A stretch of 64,000 nt of DNA from Pseudomonas serboccidentalis (GCF_028830055.1 NZ_CP101655.1:1618880-1682879); one strand, 5' to 3'. Shown: positions 42,876 to 51,456, counted from the stretch's first letter. The notes: generated by a model from the letters alone, not told the origin. Program-made: numbers and translations.

Positions 42876-43751
42876 ATGACCATCAAACAGATCCGCGCCT
42901 TTCTCGCCGTGGCCCAGAGCCTGAGCTTCGCCGTGGCTTGCGAGCGTCTGCACCTGTCGCAATCGGCGCTGAGCCTGACCATCAAGGCGCTGGAAGAGGG
43001 CCTAGGCGGGCGGCTGTTCAGTCGCAATACGCGCAACGTGGCGCTGACCGCCGAGGGTGAGTCACTGCTGCCGCTGGCCCGGCGCCTGATCGCCGACTGG
43101 GACAACGCCGAAGACGAAATGCGCCAGCGCTTCAGCCTGCAACGCGGGCGGGTGACGCTGGCGGCGATGCCGTCGTTTGCCGGCAATCTGCTGCCGCCGA
43201 TCCTCAAGACCTTCCGTGCGCGCTATCCGAACGTCAACGTCACGGTCAACGACGTGATCAACGAACAAGTGCTGGAAATGGTCCGCGACCGGCAGGTGGA
43301 ACTGGGCGTGGCGTTCGAGCCGATGCAGAGTACCTCGCTGACGTTCACGCCGCTGTACATGGACCGTTTTGTCGCCGTGGTGCCGCAGGATTCGGCGCTG
43401 GCCGGGCGCAACGAAATCGACTGGCAGACCTTGCTGCAGGAACCGTTCATCACCCTGCAACGGCCGTCGACGGTGCGGGTGATGCTCGAAGAACACCTGC
43501 AGGCCCGGGGCATGAAGCTGCCGGTGGAATTCGAAAGCCATCAACTGGCAACGGTCGGGCGTATGGTCGCCAGCGGGCTGGGGGTCAGTGCGGTGCCGGC
43601 GTTGTGCGCCGAGCAGATGCTGGAGCTGGGCGCCTGTTGCCTGACTTTGAATGACTCGGTGGAGCGGGCGATTGGCGTGCTGACCGACCCGGGTAATGAC
43701 CTGTCGGCGGCGGCGCAGGCACTGTTCGACATCCTCAAGGCTGAACACTGA
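42876..43751 (+). CDS. dhcR: LysR family regulator, DhcR-like
   Basis: A 291-aa LysR-type regulator. The N-terminal winged HTH (1-60) has TIKQIRAFLAVAQSLSFAVA and LHLSQSALSLTIKALEEGLG; the C-terminal effector domain begins about residue 90 (RVTLAAMPSFAGNLLPPIL). It is divergent from dhcA, the normal geometry for a LysR activator, and the P. aeruginosa neighbour DhcR activates dhcAB in response to dehydrocarnitine. The REP doublet sits between the genes, so the operator must lie close to dhcA (42646-42777). Confidence 0.85.
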   Translation: MTIKQIRAFLAVAQSLSFAVACERLHLSQSALSLTIKALEEGLGGRLFSRNTRNVALTAEGESLLPLARRLIADWDNAEDEMRQRFSLQRGRVTLAAMPSFAGNLLPPILKTFRARYPNVNVTVNDVINEQVLEMVRDRQVELGVAFEPMQSTSLTFTPLYMDRFVAVVPQDSALAGRNEIDWQTLLQEPFITLQRPSTVRVMLEEHLQARGMKLPVEFESHQLATVGRMVASGLGVSAVPALCAEQMLELGACCLTLNDSVERAIGVLTDPGNDLSAAAQALFDILKAEH

Positions 43752-43771
43752 ACTTGAAATCATTACCCCCT

Positions 43772-43868
43772 GTAGGAGCTGCCGCAGGCTGCAATCTTTT
43801 GATCTTGCTTCTAAAAAACAACATCAAAAGATCGTCCGAACGCGGCCCGAGCCTGCGGCATCTCCTAC
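43772..43868. repeat. REP doublet, family A
   Basis: TGTAGGAGCTGCCGCAGGCT at the left and AGCCTGCGGCATCTCCTACA at the right (one base changed), with a CGTCCGAACGCGGCCCG insert in the right arm. Confidence 0.85.
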
Positions 43869-43882
43869 AGGGGAGTGCGGAT

Positions 43883-44725
43883 TCAGGTGGTCAGGTGTTG
43901 AGCCAGCAACGGCAGCAGTTGTTCGCACGACGCTTCGATCTTCAAATCCAGCAACTCATCCGCCCGGGTCTTGCCCAGATTGATCGCCATCAACGGCTTG
44001 CCCCGATCGGCGATCACCCGGCACAGGCGAAATGCCGAATACGCCATCAGCGACGAGCCCACCACCAGCAAGCCCTTGGCATCTTCCGCTGCGGCCATGG
44101 CCCGGGCCGCCGTCGGCTGCGCCACGTTCTCGCCGAAGAACACCACGTCCGGTTTCATCCGCTCGCCTGCGCAATAGGGGCATTGCGGTGTCTGAAAACG
44201 TGCTTCGAACGCCGGGTCGAGCAGGGTATCGCCGTCCGGCGCCTGCACCGCGTCGACCCCGGCCAGATACGGATTCTGTTCAACCATTCGCTGCTGAATA
44301 TCATCGCGCGCGCTGCGCTGGCCGCAATCCAGGCACAACACCCGGTGCAGGCTGCCGTGCAGTTCGATCACGTCATGACTGCCGGCCTGATCGTGCAAGG
44401 TGTCGACGTTCTGGGTGATCAAGGCGTCGATTTGCCCTTGGCGCTGCAACTCGGCCAGCGCCGAATGTGCCGCATTCGGCTGCGCCTGACGCACCCGTGG
44501 CCAGCCGAGCATGGCCCGCGCCCAGTAGCGACGGCGGGATTCGGGGGCGGCGAGAAACTCCTGGTACATCATCGGCTGCCGGCCCCGGCGCACACCTTCG
44601 CTGTCGCGGTAATCCGGGATGCCCGACGGCGTGCTGATGCCGGCGCCGGTCAGCACCACAAAGCCACCATCGGCCATGGCCTGGTGCAGGATGTCGAGGT
44701 GTTCGCGGATCGGGCTGTCGAGCAT
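43883..44725 (-). CDS. Sir2 family NAD-dependent protein deacetylase
   Basis: A 280-aa sirtuin. NAD-binding and catalytic motifs are VVLTGAGISTPSGIPDYRD, ALITQNVDTLHDQAG and VIELHGSL. The zinc site is two C-x2-C pairs, CLDCGQ and CPYCAG. A further NAD motif is VVGSSLMAYSAFRL. It removes acyl groups from lysines and produces O-acetyl-ADP-ribose. GGAG precedes the ATG at 44725. It is longer than enteric CobB and of the class common in proteobacteria. No fused macrodomain or defence-type neighbour is seen, so a housekeeping role is likely. Confidence 0.93.
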   Translation of the reverse strand: MLDSPIREHLDILHQAMADGGFVVLTGAGISTPSGIPDYRDSEGVRRGRQPMMYQEFLAAPESRRRYWARAMLGWPRVRQAQPNAAHSALAELQRQGQIDALITQNVDTLHDQAGSHDVIELHGSLHRVLCLDCGQRSARDDIQQRMVEQNPYLAGVDAVQAPDGDTLLDPAFEARFQTPQCPYCAGERMKPDVVFFGENVAQPTAARAMAAAEDAKGLLVVGSSLMAYSAFRLCRVIADRGKPLMAINLGKTRADELLDLKIEASCEQLLPLLAQHLTT

Positions 44726-44775
44726 GGTCAGCACTCCGGGGCAATTGGGGTGCCAAGCAGATTAGCACCTACCTC

Positions 44776-44869
44776 TGTGGCGAGGGGGCTTGCCCCCGTC
44801 GGGGTGCGGAGCAGCCCTCAAAAAGCGGGCCTGCTGCGCAGTCCAACGGGGGCAAGCCCCCTCGCCACG
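44776..44869. repeat. REP doublet, third family (GGCGAGGGGGCTTGCCCCC type)
   Basis: TGTGGCGAGGGGGCTTGCCC and GGGCAAGCCCCCTCGCCAC as opposed arms. This is a different REP family from A and B and is seen only once in the window. Confidence 0.88.
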
Positions 44870-44886
44870 GGTTTCAGTCCCGGTAT

Positions 44887-45933
44887 CTATTTGCGCGCCT
44901 CCAGAATCAGATTGAACGGTGTCTGCGTCGCCCGGCGAAAATGCTTGAACCCGGCCTCGGCAAACACTTTGCGCAAGCGCATTTCACCGGCCTGTGCGCC
45001 GAGGCCGAGACCGACTTCCTGTGACAGCGAGTTCGGCGTGCAAATAAAGGTCGACGCCGCATAAAACAGCCGACCGACCGGGTTGATGTTGTCGTCCAGC
45101 GTATCGTTGGCGAACGGTTCGACCAGTAGCACCGTGCCGTCGTCCTTCAGCGATTCGTAGGCATGCCGGGCCGCGCCGACCGGGTCGCCCATGTCGTGCA
45201 GGCAGTCGAAATAGCAGATCAGGTCATAGTCGCCGCCGGGATAGCTTTTGGCGGTGTTCTGGAAGAATTTCGCCCGGCTGCTGACACCCCCTTCTTCAGC
45301 GCGCTGGGTGGCGACGGTGATCGACGGCGCGTGGTAATCGAAGCCGACGAAGCGCGAGTTGGGAAACGCCTGAGCCATGATCACCGTCGAGGCGCCGTGG
45401 CCGCAGCCGATGTCGGCGACCTTGGCGCCGTCTTCGAGTTTCGCCACCACGCCGTCCAGCGCCGGCAGCCATTCAGCGATCAAGTGACCTTTGTAGCCGG
45501 GGCGGAAGAAGCGTTCGGTGCCGCTGAACATGCACGGGTGGTGGTCACCCCAGGGCAGGGCGCCGTTGCCGCGCATCGCCTTGACCAGTTTGTCCTTGTC
45601 GTGGAAAAACGATGCCACCACGCCGAGCCCGCCGGCGACGTACACCGGTGAGTCTTCGACGGCCAGTGCCAGCGCCTGTTCTTCCGGCAGGCGAAACTGG
45701 CCATCGTGATGTTCCATGTAGCCGGACGCGGCATGGGCGCTGAGCCACTCACGGACGAGTCGGGGGTTGCAGGTGGTTTTTTCGGCGAGGGCTTGCGGGG
45801 TGATCGGCTGACTGTCGGCCATTGCCCGGTACAGCCCGAGTTCTTCGCCAACGATGACGTTCGCCAGCATCGCGGCGCCGCCCATGTCGTTGACCAGTTT
45901 GCCCATGAATGCGTTGAGTCGGGCCTCGTCCAT
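44887..45933 (-). CDS. Class I SAM-dependent methyltransferase with N-terminal winged helix
   Basis: A 348-aa protein. The N-terminal part (1-90) looks like the dimerisation/winged-helix domain of small-molecule methyltransferases (LYRAMADSQPITPQALAEKT, then RLVREWLSAHAASGY). The SAM site is KVADIGCGHGASTVIMAQ, with an acidic strand end in RFVGFDYHAPS. C-terminal LLVEPFANDTLDDN matches the Rv2258c-like group. It is likely to methylate a small metabolite; the substrate is unknown. AGGAG lies nine bases before the ATG at 45933. It is a single gene, preceded by the two-component genes and a degraded REP arm near 46117-46136. Confidence 0.85.
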   Translation of the reverse strand: MDEARLNAFMGKLVNDMGGAAMLANVIVGEELGLYRAMADSQPITPQALAEKTTCNPRLVREWLSAHAASGYMEHHDGQFRLPEEQALALAVEDSPVYVAGGLGVVASFFHDKDKLVKAMRGNGALPWGDHHPCMFSGTERFFRPGYKGHLIAEWLPALDGVVAKLEDGAKVADIGCGHGASTVIMAQAFPNSRFVGFDYHAPSITVATQRAEEGGVSSRAKFFQNTAKSYPGGDYDLICYFDCLHDMGDPVGAARHAYESLKDDGTVLLVEPFANDTLDDNINPVGRLFYAASTFICTPNSLSQEVGLGLGAQAGEMRLRKVFAEAGFKHFRRATQTPFNLILEARK

Positions 45934-46149
45934 CACATGTGCTCCTGAAACAGGATCACAGTCCGGCGGCGTTGAAGGTCGAGGCATACGCCACCGGGCG
46001 GTGGTCGTGGAAACGGGCAGGGCGACGGATGCGTCCTGCAGCCCCCTCGACTGGGTCATCAGTCAGTCTAGCCGGGCTGGGGCAACCTGCAGACTTTGTG
46101 AACCCTGCGAATCCCCTTGTAGGCGTGAGCCTGCAGGGATTTGTATGGG

Positions 46150-47454
46150 TCAGGCATGCAGTGGCAATTTCAGTTCTGCACACAGCCCACCGCCCTCGCG
46201 GTTGCTCAGGGTCAGCGACCCGCCAAGGGCCATGGCCAGTTGCTGGGCGATCGCCAGGCCCAGGCCGGTGCCGCCGGTGCTGCGGTTGCGAGAGTTTTCC
46301 ACGCGGTAGAACGGCTGCATGACCTGTTGCAACTCGGCTTCGGCGATGCCCGGCCCGCGATCCATGACCTTGATCGACAGACCGTCGCCGGTGTCGACCT
46401 GCAACTGCGCCGCCCCGGCGAATTTCAGCGCGTTATCGGTCAGGTTCACCAGCACCCGGCGCAGGGCCTGGGGCCGGGTCTCGATCACCGCCGCGCTCTT
46501 GCCCTGAAGCTGCACGTCCTGGCCCATGTCCTGATAGTCGAACACCAGGCTGTCGAGGAACGAGTCGAGGTCGGTGCGCCGGCTTTCCTCGGTCGAACCG
46601 TGGATGCTGCGGGCGTACGCCACGCCTTCGCGCACCAGATGCTCCATCTCGCCGAGGTCGTTCCACAGTTTGTCTTTCTCCACCGAGTCGTCCATGAATT
46701 CTGCGCGCAGCTTCATGCGGGTGATCGGGGTTTGCAGGTCGTGGGAGATCGCCGCCAGCAGTTGCATGCGCTCTTTCAGATACGCGGCGATGCGCGCCTG
46801 CATCGCGTTGAAGGCCCGTGCGGCGTAGGCCACTTCCGTAGGGCCTCGCTCGTCGAGCATGACCGGGTGAGCGTTGGGATCGAGGGTTTCCACGGCGTTG
46901 GCGAGGCGGGCGAGGGGGCGGATGGCGATGCGCACTGCCAGCCAGGTGCAGGCGATCAGCAGCGCCAGTTGCCCGAGCAAGACCCCCGGCAGCCACGGCG
47001 ACAGCGGCGGCATGGCCGGACGCACATCGATGGTCACCGGGCTGCCGTCGCTCAGGCGCACATGGGCCTGAAAGTGTTTTTGCTCCCCGGCAAACCGAGT
47101 GAAAGTCAGTGGGTGGGCGCCGCCGATTGCGGCGCTGATCGAAGTCACGGCCACTGGCACTTCGTCGGCGTCGAGCGGGGCACCGGGATCGCCGTCGCTC
47201 AACAGATAGTCGTAGTTGGTGCGGGCCAGTTGCTTGAGCCAGGCGGGGCGTTCCTGCGCGGGCAAGCGGTCGAGGATCGCGATCGAAGTCGAGACGTCGC
47301 TTCGCATATTGCCGAGCATGGTGCTTCTGGCACTCTGGAAACGCTCGTAATACTGCGCGCCGAACGACAGTGCCTGGGCGAGGATCAGCCCGACCAGAAA
47401 GATCAGCGACAACCGCGACGCCAGGGTGCGCGGCCACTGCAACTTAAGGCTCAT
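46150..47454 (-). CDS. Sensor histidine kinase (EnvZ-like)
   Basis: A 434-aa kinase. Two membrane segments (about 12-32 and 153-172) flank a 120-aa periplasmic sensor; a HAMP domain follows. The H-box is LAAISHDLQTPITRMKL, with the phospho-accepting histidine near residue 246. ATP-binding boxes are LVNLTDNALKFA (N), VMDRGPGIAEAEL (G1) and GGTGLGLAIAQQL (G2). Its ATG overlaps the response regulator TGA, so the pair is co-translated. The signal is not evident. The H-box resembles the EnvZ-like kinases that pair with OmpR regulators. Confidence 0.92.
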   Translation of the reverse strand: MSLKLQWPRTLASRLSLIFLVGLILAQALSFGAQYYERFQSARSTMLGNMRSDVSTSIAILDRLPAQERPAWLKQLARTNYDYLLSDGDPGAPLDADEVPVAVTSISAAIGGAHPLTFTRFAGEQKHFQAHVRLSDGSPVTIDVRPAMPPLSPWLPGVLLGQLALLIACTWLAVRIAIRPLARLANAVETLDPNAHPVMLDERGPTEVAYAARAFNAMQARIAAYLKERMQLLAAISHDLQTPITRMKLRAEFMDDSVEKDKLWNDLGEMEHLVREGVAYARSIHGSTEESRRTDLDSFLDSLVFDYQDMGQDVQLQGKSAAVIETRPQALRRVLVNLTDNALKFAGAAQLQVDTGDGLSIKVMDRGPGIAEAELQQVMQPFYRVENSRNRSTGGTGLGLAIAQQLAMALGGSLTLSNREGGGLCAELKLPLHA

Positions 47455-48191
47455 GCCGAGGCTCCGAGGATCTCCACCGGCAGCGAGAACACGTAGCCCT
47501 CGCTGCGCACGGTCTTGATGCAGGCCGGTTCGCGCGCATCGTCGAGCAGACGCTGGCGCAGGCGGCTGACCAGCAGATCAATGGAACGGTCGAACAGATC
47601 AGCCTCGCGACCCTGGGTCAGGTTGAGCAACTGATCGCGGCTGAGCACCCGTTGCGGATGATCGAGGAACACTCGCAGCAAGCGGTATTCGGCACCGCTC
47701 AGCGCCACCAGTGTGCCGTCCTGGTCCAGCAGGTGGCGGGCCGAGGTGTCCAGTCGCCAACGGCCGAAGGCGAGCAGGCGACCGCTTTCGGTGACCACCA
47801 GATTCGGCGGCAGCATCCGCGTGCGCCGCAGCACGGCGTTGATCCGCGCCAGCAATTCGCGGGCGGCGAATGGCTTGGTCAGGTAATCGTCGGCGCCCAT
47901 TTCCAGACCGATGATACGGTCGGTTTCATCGTTGCGCGCCGTGAGCATCAGCACCGGCGTGGCCTTGTGTTTGCCCACGCGCAGTTCGCGGCACAGCTGC
48001 AGGCCATCGTCGCCGGGCATCATGATGTCGAGCACGATCAGGTCGACGGTGTTGGCTTCGAGGAAGCTGCGCATCTGCCGGCCATCGGCGACCACCGTGG
48101 TGCGCAGGCCGTTCTTCTTCAGGTAATTGCCGACCAGTTCGCGGATCTCGCGGTCGTCGTCGACGATGAGAATGTGATCGACATGTTCCAT
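47451..48191 (-). CDS. OmpR family response regulator
   Basis: A 246-aa regulator. The receiver domain has HILIVDDDREIRELV, the phospho-accepting aspartate in LIVLDIMMPGDDG and the lysine in DDYLTKPFAARELLAR. The C-terminal winged helix has LSGAEYRLLRVFLDHPQRVL and SIDLLVSRLRQRLLDD. The ATG at 48191 follows AGAGG. It is transcribed first and overlaps the kinase gene. Upstream (48262-48368) are two copies of a complex repeat with TGTAT half-sites ten bases apart, the layout that OmpR-type proteins bind, which suggests autoregulation and control of the divergent DUF2790 gene. Confidence 0.93.
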   Translation of the reverse strand: MEHVDHILIVDDDREIRELVGNYLKKNGLRTTVVADGRQMRSFLEANTVDLIVLDIMMPGDDGLQLCRELRVGKHKATPVLMLTARNDETDRIIGLEMGADDYLTKPFAARELLARINAVLRRTRMLPPNLVVTESGRLLAFGRWRLDTSARHLLDQDGTLVALSGAEYRLLRVFLDHPQRVLSRDQLLNLTQGREADLFDRSIDLLVSRLRQRLLDDAREPACIKTVRSEGYVFSLPVEILGASA

Positions 48192-48261
48192 CGGTGCAGA
48201 ACCTCTATCAAAGGGCAATGCCGTGCAGTCTATCGATACTCTGGCTGCTCGCCTGCCCGGG

Positions 48262-48368
48262 TTTGTATTGCAGTGTATCTGGCGCAACGCGGGATACACA
48301 CAAACGCAAAAACGCGATTTCTGCAGGGTTTTGTATCGCTGTGTATCTCCGGGCAGCGGGGATACACA
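48262..48368. promoter_or_regulatory. Two 39-bp repeats, putative response-regulator operators
   Basis: Copy 1 is 48262-48300 and copy 2 is 48330-48368. Each begins TTTGTAT(T/C)GC(A/T)GTGTATCT and ends GGATACACA, giving direct TGTAT half-sites 10 bp apart plus an inverted match. They lie between the response regulator and the divergent DUF2790 gene, in a 296-bp gap with no other gene. Confidence 0.65.
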
Positions 48369-48487
48369 GCGAGTTATAGCGGGCGTTTTCTGACACAGAC
48401 GCGATACCTCACGCGCCTCAAATAGGCTCCATCGAGGCCCACACAGCTTGCCTCGGCTCAACCCACACAAGCCTTGAGGAAATCGCC

Positions 48488-48751
48488 ATGACCCACAAAA
48501 CCGTTGTCGCCGCCTGCCTGTTCGCTGCTCTGAACATCTGCACCCTGTCGGCTCGCGCCGAAGCCGACGTCAGCCCGCACACCTACACCTACGGCACACA
48601 CCTGGACGTGCAGAAAGTGCTGTCGATGACTCAGGACACCTCGGTGAACTGCGGCATTGTCGACGCGCGCATGACCTACCTCGATTCGGCCGGCAAAACC
48701 CAGGTGCTGGATTACCGCAAATTCGCCGACGGCTGCAACAACGAAAACTGA
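48488..48751 (+). CDS. DUF2790 small exported protein
   Basis: An 87-aa protein with a signal peptide (MTHKTVVAACLFAALNI, cleavage after ARA). The mature part is HTYTYGTHLDVQKVLSM, CGIVDARMTYLDSAG and YRKFADGC, the DUF2790 pattern with two cysteines that could form a disulfide. Function is unknown; DUF2790 genes often sit beside two-component systems in Pseudomonas, and here the gene is divergent from one across the repeated operator. It is a likely output of that system. GAGG precedes the ATG. Confidence 0.88.
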   Translation: MTHKTVVAACLFAALNICTLSARAEADVSPHTYTYGTHLDVQKVLSMTQDTSVNCGIVDARMTYLDSAGKTQVLDYRKFADGCNNEN

Positions 48752-48795
48752 GTGCTCACTGGCATCCGCGGTCGCTGGCCGTTCGCATCAATGGC

Positions 48796-49257
48796 TCATA
48801 GCTCGCGCACCATGAGCCATTGCTCGTTGTCCCAGGCGTGAAAGCGCTCCAGCACTGTCCAGCCACGTTTGGCGTAGTAGTCCTGTTTGTTTTGCGTGTG
48901 CAGGTAGAACCGCGCGCAGCCACGCTGTTTCGCCGCCTGGCTGATGCCTTCGATCAAGCGTTCCGCCAGTCCCCGGCCCCGAGCCTGCGGGCTGACAAAT
49001 ACGCATGCCAGCCATGGGCCGAGATCCGGGCGCAGGTCCAGATCCGCCCGGGCCAGCGCCGCACCGCCGAGCAGTCGGTCGCCATCCAGCGCAATCAGGC
49101 ACGGCCAGTCGCCGTTGCTCTGGCCGGCAGCGAACTCGCGTTGCCATTCGGCCAAGGGTTGCCGGGCGTATTCGTAGGCGAATTGCCGGTGGATCCACTC
49201 GGCGTAAGTGTCGCTGTGTTGCAGGTGATCGACGAGCCATTCAAGGCGCAGGGACAT
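48796..49257 (-). CDS. GNAT family N-acetyltransferase
   Basis: A 153-aa GNAT. The acetyl-CoA binding motif A is ACVFVSPQARGRGLAERLI; motif B has RFYLHTQNKQDYYAKRGW. Upstream strands include CLIALDGDRLLGGAAL. The substrate is unknown. ATG 49257 starts MSLRLEWLVDHLQ; a GTG at 49281 would add eight residues. Neither has a strong ribosome site. It is convergent with the DUF2790 gene and divergent from the methyltransferase at 49476. Confidence 0.85.
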   Translation of the reverse strand: MSLRLEWLVDHLQHSDTYAEWIHRQFAYEYARQPLAEWQREFAAGQSNGDWPCLIALDGDRLLGGAALARADLDLRPDLGPWLACVFVSPQARGRGLAERLIEGISQAAKQRGCARFYLHTQNKQDYYAKRGWTVLERFHAWDNEQWLMVREL

Positions 49258-49475
49258 GACGGGAATCCATTCTCGGAACACGGGAAGGCATAAGAGCCGA
49301 TTGCCCCCGCCTGTGGCAATCCCGACAGTGTTTCGAGGGCTTTACAAAACCCCGCCATTCATCGGCCCGGCCCTTGTTTTACTGGCTCTTCGGACGATTG
49401 GCAGGGACGCCGACGACCCTCGGCGCGATAGTGAGTGAGTGGGTCAGTTCTGCAACCTGCTGTGGAGCACGATTG

Positions 49476-50288
49476 ATGAGTACACCCATTGATCTGGCGG
49501 GCCTGAAAGAACGCCAGAAAGTCGCCTGGGCCAGCGGCGATTACGCGCTGATCGGTACCACCTTGCAGATCGTCGGCGAGAACCTTGCCGAGGCCTGCGA
49601 CCTGCGCTGCGATGAACAGGTGCTGGATGTCGCGGCCGGCAATGGCAATGCCACTTTGGCGGCGGCGCGACGTGGTTGTCAGGTGACTTCCACCGACTAC
49701 GTGGCGGCGCTGCTGGAACGTGGCCAGGACCGGGCGCGGGCCGAGCATCTGGACGTGATCTTTCAAGTCGCTGATGCCGAAGCGTTGCCGTTCGCCGATG
49801 AGAGTTACGACGCGGTGCTCTCGACGTTCGGCGTGATGTTTGCCCCGGATCAGGCCACAGCCGCTGCGGAACTGGCGCGGGTCTGCCGGCGGGGCGGGCG
49901 GATCGGCCTGGCGAACTGGACGCCGGAAGGGTTCGTCGGCCAGATGTTCAAGGTGCTGGGTCGCCACGTACCGCCGCCCGCCGTGGCGCAACCGCCGTCG
50001 AACTGGGGCACCGAAGCGTGGTTGCACAGCCACTTCGGCGAACGTGAATTCCTGCTGCAGGTGACGCGCCGCACGTTCAACTTCCGCTATCGCTCGGCGG
50101 CGCATTTCATCGACATTTTCCGCCACTGGTACGGGCCGGTGCACAAGGCATTCGCGGCGCTGCCGCCGGAAAGCGGGCAGGCGCTGGAGAGTGATCTGGC
50201 GGATCTGCTGAACCGGTCGAACCGGGCGGGGGAGGGATCGCTGGTGGTACCGAGCGAGTATCTGGAGGTGGTCATCACCAAGCGCTGA
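49476..50288 (+). CDS. Class I SAM-dependent methyltransferase (Methyltransf_11 type)
   Basis: A 270-aa cytosolic methyltransferase. SAM motif I is EQVLDVAAGNGNATLAAA, motif II QVADAEALPFADESYDAVLS, and a post-motif RGGRIGLANWTPEGFVG follows. The pattern fits UbiE/Coq5-like or natural-product methyltransferases; the substrate cannot be assigned. GGAG lies nine bases before the ATG at 49476; the longer upstream reading is not supported. It is monocistronic and ends before a REP doublet. Confidence 0.85.
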   Translation: MSTPIDLAGLKERQKVAWASGDYALIGTTLQIVGENLAEACDLRCDEQVLDVAAGNGNATLAAARRGCQVTSTDYVAALLERGQDRARAEHLDVIFQVADAEALPFADESYDAVLSTFGVMFAPDQATAAAELARVCRRGGRIGLANWTPEGFVGQMFKVLGRHVPPPAVAQPPSNWGTEAWLHSHFGEREFLLQVTRRTFNFRYRSAAHFIDIFRHWYGPVHKAFAALPPESGQALESDLADLLNRSNRAGEGSLVVPSEYLEVVITKR

Positions 50289-50312
50289 ACGTCCGGAAAG
50301 ATGCAAAACCGT

Positions 50313-50394
50313 TGTGGGAGCCTGCTCGCGAAGGCGGTGTGTCAGTGGAAAAATATCCGACTGACGCACCGCGATCGCGAGCAGGCTCGCTCTT
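50313..50394. repeat. REP doublet, family B, diverged
   Basis: GTGGGAGCCTGCTCGCGAAG and GATCGCGAGCAGGCTCGCTC, with an internal GGTGTGTCAGT/ACTGACGCACC pairing. Confidence 0.8.
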
Positions 50395-50406
50395 TCAGAA
50401 AACGTT

Positions 50407-51024
50407 TCAGTCGTTGATTTCGGACACTACGCCTCGACCGACTGTTCGGCTGTCTTCACGGATATCGAAATGCTGACCTGGCTCCATTGCGATTGATTTG
50501 GACAGTTCAACTTTGAGTTCCACGGTGTCCCCCGGCATTACCGTTTCAACGCCACTTGGCAATTCGATCGCTCCGGTCACGTCAGACTTATGGAAGTAGA
50601 ACTGGGGTCGGAACTCCCTGGAAAACGCGGTATGACGTCCGCCTTCTTCCTTCGACAATACATAGATACTGGCGGTAAATTTTTTGTGAGGTTTGATTGA
50701 TCCTGGTTTGGCCACAACCTGGCCAAGTTCAATGTCTTGAGGCTGGAGCCCGGCCAGCAACAGGCCGATATTTTCCCCTGCGTGGCCCTCATCCGGCATT
50801 TTGTTGGACGTTGCGACGCCAGTGCAGGTGGTTTTTCTTGTGTCACGTCTACCGACTAATTCCACTTCGTCGCCAACCTTGATAACACCTCGCTCAATGC
50901 GCCCCGTTACCACAGTACCGCGACCTTTGAGCGTGAAAACTTCCTGCACAGGCATCAGAAAAGCCCCAGCTTCAGCCGGGGGAGTAGGACGGGGGTCATC
51001 GAAAACATCTACCGGGCCGCTCAT
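50407..51024 (-). CDS. EF-Tu-like protein lacking the GTPase domain (domains 2 and 3 only)
   Basis: A 205-aa protein that aligns by eye with EF-Tu domains 2 and 3: [95 protein letters not shown] and [13 protein letters not shown]. No G domain (no GHVDHGKT, DCPGH or NKCD) is encoded in front of it. The frame is intact and clearly diverged from a housekeeping tuf gene. Its ATG overlaps the TGA of a 41-codon upstream ORF, suggesting coupled translation. It could be a decayed tuf copy or a domesticated protein, for example a decoy for EF-Tu-targeting factors; that is speculation. Confidence 0.7.
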   Translation of the reverse strand: MSGPVDVFDDPRPTPPAEAGAFLMPVQEVFTLKGRGTVVTGRIERGVIKVGDEVELVGRRDTRKTTCTGVATSNKMPDEGHAGENIGLLLAGLQPQDIELGQVVAKPGSIKPHKKFTASIYVLSKEEGGRHTAFSREFRPQFYFHKSDVTGAIELPSGVETVMPGDTVELKVELSKSIAMEPGQHFDIREDSRTVGRGVVSEIND

Positions 51025-51146
51025 GGCAATGACGCCCCCGAATGTGACGCCTCCGTATGATCCGGATAGTCCAAATGCTCGAAGTCGAGACCTTTTTGTC
51101 CGAGGGTACCGACGTAGATGATGGGTTTGTCAGTGTTGGCGACCAT
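51021..51146 (-). CDS. 41-aa ORF coupled to the EF-Tu-like gene
   Basis: An ATG at 51146 with GGGAG about ten bases upstream opens a 41-codon frame ([19 protein letters not shown] onward). Its TGA overlaps the next gene's [16 protein letters not shown] faintly recalls the N-terminus of EF-Tu (KPHVNVGTIGHVDHG) after decay of the P-loop, so this may be the remnant of the lost GTPase domain, or a leader peptide. It is too short for a confident call. Confidence 0.4.
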   Translation of the reverse strand: MVANTDKPIIYVGTLGQKGLDFEHLDYPDHTEASHSGASLP

Positions 51147-51218
51147 GATGATGAGCTCCCGTGAGTAGCGGCGAATCGTGTTTTCGATTTCACGGTAGCG
51201 AGTTCAGAGTAAAGGCGG

Positions 51219-51240
51219 CAACTGTCAAAGCTGACAGTTG
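51219..51240. promoter_or_regulatory. Perfect palindromic operator candidate upstream of the EF-Tu-like locus
   Basis: CAACTGTCA, spacer AAGC, TGACAGTTG, located 73 bp upstream of the 41-codon ORF. It has the size and symmetry of a dimeric repressor site. Confidence 0.5.
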
Positions 51241-51393
51241 ACGGGCATTCAAAGATTCACTAAGAGAGCTGCTGAACACCAAGAAATCGGCTGTTTTAAT
51301 AGCCTTGAACGCTAAAAAGAGAGTGTTAGTAGTGAATAGATCTAGAGGCAGGAGATTGTGGTCACCCAGCGTTGATTCAGCATCATGAAGATC

Positions 51394-51431
51394 CCCTCTA
51401 GACCTTCGCTTGCTCGCGAAGGCCTAGAGGG
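51394..51431. repeat. REP-like stem-loop after pcs
   Basis: CCCTCTAG and CCTTCGC pair with GCGAAGG and CTAGAGGG around a TTGCTC loop, with one mismatch. It resembles a single REP with extra flanking complementarity, 26 bp beyond the pcs stop. Confidence 0.65.
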
Positions 51432-51456
51432 AGATGGTGTTTGGCGGGGCTGGCAG

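Larger units (their letters stand above)
51147..51456. other. Gene-free stretch holding a palindrome and a large hairpin
   Basis: About 310 bp between pcs and the EF-Tu-like locus. It contains a 9-bp perfect inverted repeat (51219-51240) and a long stem (51394-51431). Otherwise I see AT-richer sequence without a recognisable gene. Confidence 0.6.

Noticed and set aside
43754..45064. 436-codon plus-strand frame opposite the sirtuin
   Set aside because: It begins in a REP doublet and runs antisense to a complete Sir2 gene.
46141..47496. 451-codon plus-strand frame opposite the histidine kinase
   Set aside because: The kinase on the other strand has every catalytic box and overlaps its response regulator; this is a shadow frame.
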